Shown: positions 6,866 to 9,481 of the stretch, piece after piece
Layout of the letters: each line of letters opens with the position of its first letter
Numbering within the stretch: position 1 is the first letter of the stretch
Assembly: GCA_965364735.1 (NCBI GenBank)
Contig: CBDTYW010000143.1
Coordinates: 1 to 9,481 of the forward strand
From: CBDTYW01 sp965364735
GTDB taxonomy: Bacteria; Actinomycetota; Nitriliruptoria; Nitriliruptorales; Nitriliruptoraceae
Direction of reading: 5' to 3'
Length of the DNA: 9,481 nucleotides
Made by a program: the position numbers and the translations under genes
The notes under the pieces: model-generated
The model's input: only the letters and a program-made list of their open reading frames with translations
The model's database searches: none
What the model was told of the DNA's origin: nothing

Positions 6866-7905
6866 AGCAGACCTCCCATGGCGAGCCCGATGGAGGTTGC
6901 CAGCACCGGCTCGACGGCTCGGAGCTGTTCGTCGGTGTACGTGGAGGACACCTCGAGCATCCGCTGGAGCGGGTTGCCGAGCACGACCGGGAGGCGAAGC
7001 TCGGCCTCCAGGCGATCGGCGAGCCCGGGCAGCAGCGACCCGCCGCCGCAGAGCACGACCTGCGTGAACTGGGCGCCGCCCTGCGCCCGGTAGTAGTCGA
7101 GGGAGCCGCGGATCTCGTCAAGGAAGTGGTAGGCGCGCCGTGCGATCACGCTCGCGACCTCGTCCGCCGGATCGGACTGCAGCCCGGTCTCGTGCTTGAG
7201 CTTCCGGGCGACCGAGGGCTCCATGTCGAACTCGCTCATCAGCGCGCGTGTCAGCTCCTCGCCGCCGGAGACGAGCGTCCTCGCGAACCGCGGGATCCCG
7301 CCCTCGTGGATGACCACGTTCGTGACGCCGGCGCCGATGTCGATGAGGACCTCGGAGGAGTCGCCGACGACCGGTTGGTGCGACTTCAACACCCGCAGCA
7401 ACGCCAGCGCGTTCAGGTCGATGGCCGTCGGGGTGAGCCCGGCAGCGAGCGCCGAGTCAACGTGGGACTGCACCATGTCGCGCTGTGCGCCGACGAGGAG
7501 GACGCGAGCCATCTTCTGGTCGTTGATGATCGGTTCGTCCAGGACGTAGAAGTCGAGCTCCGCCTCCTCGACCGGGATCGGCAGATGCTCCTGGACCTGG
7601 AAGGAGAGCGAGGAACGCAGCTCGGCCTCGGACATCCAGGGAACGTCGATCTGTCGGACGAAGACCCGCTGGTTGGCGACGCCGAGCACGACATCGCGCC
7701 CGGAGATCCCCGTGCTGTGCAGCAGGTGTCGAATCGTCGCGCCAACGGACGCGACGTCCTGGATCTCTCCGTCGCGAACGGCGTGCTCAGGGAGCACGGC
7801 CACGCCGAAGTTGGTGAGCTTCATCTCACCACCACGACCAGCCGTGAGCTCCGACACGTGCACGCTGTGCGTGCCGATGTCGAGTCCGATGACTTTCTTG
7901 CCCAC
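6862..7905 (-). CDS. pilM: Type IV pilus assembly ATPase-fold protein PilM
   Basis: PilM is a cytoplasmic FtsA/actin-like protein that binds nucleotide and the PilN tail and is thought to report the state of the pilus motors to the membrane platform. In its 347 residues the actin-fold nucleotide motifs are in order: phosphate-1 GLDIGTHSVHV (7-17), phosphate-2 DIGAGVTNVVI (189-199) and the adenosine motif LCGGGSLLPGL (285-295). The family-typical SFQVQEHLPIPVEEAELDFY lies at 101-120. The start is GTG at 7905 with GGAGG five bases upstream, and GKKVIGLDIGT begins at the usual place. An 87-base gap separates it from the preceding large secreted-protein gene, the longest spacing within the pilus part. 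Confidence 0.96.
   Translation of the reverse strand: MGKKVIGLDIGTHSVHVSELTAGRGGEMKLTNFGVAVLPEHAVRDGEIQDVASVGATIRHLLHSTGISGRDVVLGVANQRVFVRQIDVPWMSEAELRSSLSFQVQEHLPIPVEEAELDFYVLDEPIINDQKMARVLLVGAQRDMVQSHVDSALAAGLTPTAIDLNALALLRVLKSHQPVVGDSSEVLIDIGAGVTNVVIHEGGIPRFARTLVSGGEELTRALMSEFDMEPSVARKLKHETGLQSDPADEVASVIARRAYHFLDEIRGSLDYYRAQGGAQFTQVVLCGGGSLLPGLADRLEAELRLPVVLGNPLQRMLEVSSTYTDEQLRAVEPVLATSIGLAMGGLL
6872..6877 (-). promoter_or_regulatory. Shine-Dalgarno site of pilN
   Basis: GGGAGG lies six bases before the GTG at 6865, within the last codons of pilM. It supports the GTG start, which is needed to include the NLIP motif. Confidence 0.8.
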
Positions 7906-7992
7906 GATGACCTCCGAAAAGTGCCGGTGCGTACCGACGCCCCACCAGTCATTTCGGCAGGAACGCCCCGAACTGAACTCCGGATGTCCGGA
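7906..7992. other. Gap between the PilX-like gene and pilM
   Basis: Besides the pilM Shine-Dalgarno site, this 87-base gap holds a 5-bp inverted repeat (TTCGG at 7953-7957, CCGAA at 7968-7972) and two nearby copies of the palindrome TCCGGA (7979-7984 and 7987-7992). Neither forms a stable stem followed by a T-run, so I see no clear terminator and no clear promoter. Co-transcription through the gap is plausible. Confidence 0.3.
7911..7915 (-). promoter_or_regulatory. Shine-Dalgarno site of pilM
   Basis: GGAGG lies five bases before the GTG at 7905, in the gap after the large secreted-protein gene. It decides for this GTG as the start. Confidence 0.8.
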
Positions 7993-9481
7993 TCAGGCAG
8001 GGAGGCAGCGGTCGACCTGCGGGGTCTCGGCGCCAACACAGAACGGCGGGTTGTCGATCTCTCGCCACAGATCCTGACGCCAGGCGCTCTGGTCCGGCTC
8101 GATGAAGAAGGGCGGGACGAGGTAGGTCAGCCGGGTGTCGTAGCTCAGCGTCTTCGTTCCGTACCCGCTGTCCACGACGCCGTTGACGAGCTCCGCGGTC
8201 ACGCCGTTGAAGGGTGAAGCAACGGCTCCGGACAAGGTGAACGTCCCGGTCAACGGGTCGCCGTGCCGGTAGTTCTGCAGCGAGAGAGAACGCTTCAGCG
8301 TCACGATCGCGGCGTTGACCATCGGGCTCTCCCACGTCGAGTTCGTGGACTCGGGCTGGCTGGCCCCGTAGGGCGCCCGGGAACCGGAGCTCGTCGTGAC
8401 GTTGAGGTTGTTCCCGGCCGCGTCGACCGGGTGGTAGAGCCAGACCGCGCTGTCGGCGATCAGACCGAGCAGGTCGTCGTCGCCCGCGTAGGTGATGTCG
8501 TGGGCGATCACGATGTCGTGATCTGCCCCGATCGTGATGGCGCCGTCGAGCTCGCCCCACACGAACACGTCCCCGTCGGTGCACCCGTAGGTGGTGATGT
8601 CGCCGGCGATCGGCATGCCGATCGGGTGCGCACCGGGGCACGCCCCCGACGCCGAGTCGACGTAGATGACCCCGTTGAAGGCTGGCGCGAGCAGGCTCAC
8701 GGTGCCGCCGCCGACGACCCCGCCGCCGGCGGGCACGCAGTGCGCTGGCAGCCCTGCGGTCGGCGTCAGCGGGCTCTTGATGAACAGCGCGTTGGCGCGC
8801 AGCTCGATCGAGGTCGGGCCGACGTACTTGCAGCCGCCTTCACCCGGATCCGTGCGGTCGATGAGCGTGCGGTTGGACGGCGGGAAGGCCACCGGGATGT
8901 CGTAGCCGAACGGCTCCGCGAAGCTGGGCGTGCTCGTCCCGGACTCGTCGAGCCAGACCGGGTTGTCCGGGCCCTCGTAGCTCGACGTCGTGCTCCCGCC
9001 GAAGACTGGCTGTCCCGGCGTCGTGCCGTAGATCTTGATCGCGTCGTTGGAGTGGACGGGACCCGAGATCGTCTGCCCGTCGGAGTAGACGTAGTCCGGG
9101 CAGTACAGGCCGTTGGCGATGACGGTTGCCTGGGACATGTAGCCGTTGTCCCCGTAGCGGGCCCGCATCTTGGCGATCGCGGTGGCGCGGTCGATGCGGC
9201 CGACCGTGGTCCCGAAGCCGCCCCACTTGACGATCCCGGCGGTCGGGTTGATGTTGCCGAACACGTCGTACTCAAAGCGTGGCACGGACCACTCCGTGCT
9301 GTCGTTCCAGGTCGAGCCCTGGCGGTGGTCACAGCTGTAGGCGTAGACCTGCTTGAGGTAGGAGACGTCGGTGCGGACCCAGGGATCCACCGTGAAGACG
9401 TCGGTGAGCTGCAGGTAGTCCAGGAACCCCCGGCGCACGAGGGTGCCTTCGACCGTGCGGAGCTCCCCGTCGACGCGGCCG
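7993..9481 (-). CDS. Secreted PilX/DUF4900-like pilus-associated protein (5' end beyond window)
   Basis: The frame is open to the window edge; at least 14 codons precede the first in-frame GTG at 9438 and read GRVDGELRTVEGTL, a natural lead-in to RRGFLDYLQLTDV. The true start is therefore outside and the N-terminus, probably a prepilin-type or other membrane anchor, is not seen. Numbering from that GTG, GPVHSNDAIKIYG (126-138) and the beta-rich block at 256-338 (GVIYVDSAS; GDVFVWGELDGAITIGADHD; DDDLLGLIADSAVWLYHPVD) are the recurring signatures of large PilX-like/DUF4900 proteins found in T4P clusters of Actinobacteria and other monoderms. Eight cysteines (36, 113, 203, 234, 267, 286, 467, 478) fit an extracellular, disulfide-stabilised protein. 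A possible role is as a minor pilin or tip-associated adhesin. Family assignment is from recall of these motifs; function is inferred from the adjacent pilMNO. Confidence 0.85.
   Translation of the reverse strand, partial: GRVDGELRTVEGTLVRRGFLDYLQLTDVFTVDPWVRTDVSYLKQVYAYSCDHRQGSTWNDSTEWSVPRFEYDVFGNINPTAGIVKWGGFGTTVGRIDRATAIAKMRARYGDNGYMSQATVIANGLYCPDYVYSDGQTISGPVHSNDAIKIYGTTPGQPVFGGSTTSSYEGPDNPVWLDESGTSTPSFAEPFGYDIPVAFPPSNRTLIDRTDPGEGGCKYVGPTSIELRANALFIKSPLTPTAGLPAHCVPAGGGVVGGGTVSLLAPAFNGVIYVDSASGACPGAHPIGMPIAGDITTYGCTDGDVFVWGELDGAITIGADHDIVIAHDITYAGDDDLLGLIADSAVWLYHPVDAAGNNLNVTTSSGSRAPYGASQPESTNSTWESPMVNAAIVTLKRSLSLQNYRHGDPLTGTFTLSGAVASPFNGVTAELVNGVVDSGYGTKTLSYDTRLTYLVPPFFIEPDQSAWRQDLWREIDNPPFCVGAETPQVDRCLPA

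Noticed and set aside
7979..7992. Rho-independent terminator after the PilX-like gene
   Set aside because: The two TCCGGA copies could only form a tight stem with a loop too small, and no T-run follows.
7949..8641. 230-codon minus-strand frame overlapping the PilX-like gene
   Set aside because: It is in another frame of a gene with clear motifs and reads as His/Arg-rich repeats without a domain.
1..9481. Mobile elements, CRISPR arrays, defence genes or a novel accessory system
   Set aside because: No transposase, integrase, spaced repeats or compositional break is visible; all genes are recognisable core or pilus genes, so this looks like a conserved chromosomal region.

Overview
The window is a densely packed, GC-rich (roughly two-thirds G+C by eye) bacterial chromosome segment. 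Every convincing gene lies on the minus strand, so the biological order runs from base 9481 down to base 1. The shikimate part of the order (aroC-aroK-aroB-pepQ-efp-nusB) is the arrangement known from Actinobacteria such as Mycobacterium tuberculosis. The EF-P carries the PGKGP loop typical of that phylum. Preceding type IV pilus (T4P) genes point to a T4P-bearing, probably deep-branching actinobacterium (Nitriliruptoria- or Thermoleophilia-like). That lineage placement is inference from gene order and protein character, not from a search.

Region 1 (9481-5152) holds T4P genes in the order: a large secreted PilX/DUF4900-like protein (5' end outside the window), pilM, pilN, pilO, and a small lipoprotein that looks like a PilP counterpart. 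PilM (cytoplasmic actin-like ATPase), PilN and PilO (single-pass membrane proteins) would form the inner-membrane alignment platform of the pilus. The lipoprotein would sit on the outer face of the membrane. The pilM-to-lipoprotein genes overlap by 4 bases each, and each has a GGAGG Shine-Dalgarno site.

Region 2 (5151-5075) is a 77-base gap with a small hairpin and no gene.

Region 3 (5074-2252) holds aroC (chorismate synthase), aroK (shikimate kinase) and aroB (3-dehydroquinate synthase), all enzymes of aromatic precursor synthesis. No aroQ/aroD gene is present where M. tuberculosis has one, between aroB and pepQ.

Region 4 (2252-1) holds pepQ (M24 Xaa-Pro peptidase family), efp (elongation factor P) and nusB (transcription antitermination factor). 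nusB starts at a GTG overlapping the efp stop and runs off the window edge.

The main points of interest are the pilMNO-lipoprotein-aroC-aroK-aroB order, which resembles the proteobacterial pilMNOPQ-aroK-aroB order but has no secretin gene, and the putative PilP-like lipoprotein. The Shine-Dalgarno usage of the pil and aro halves also differs sharply. I saw no tRNA, rRNA, CRISPR, insertion sequence or clear promoter.
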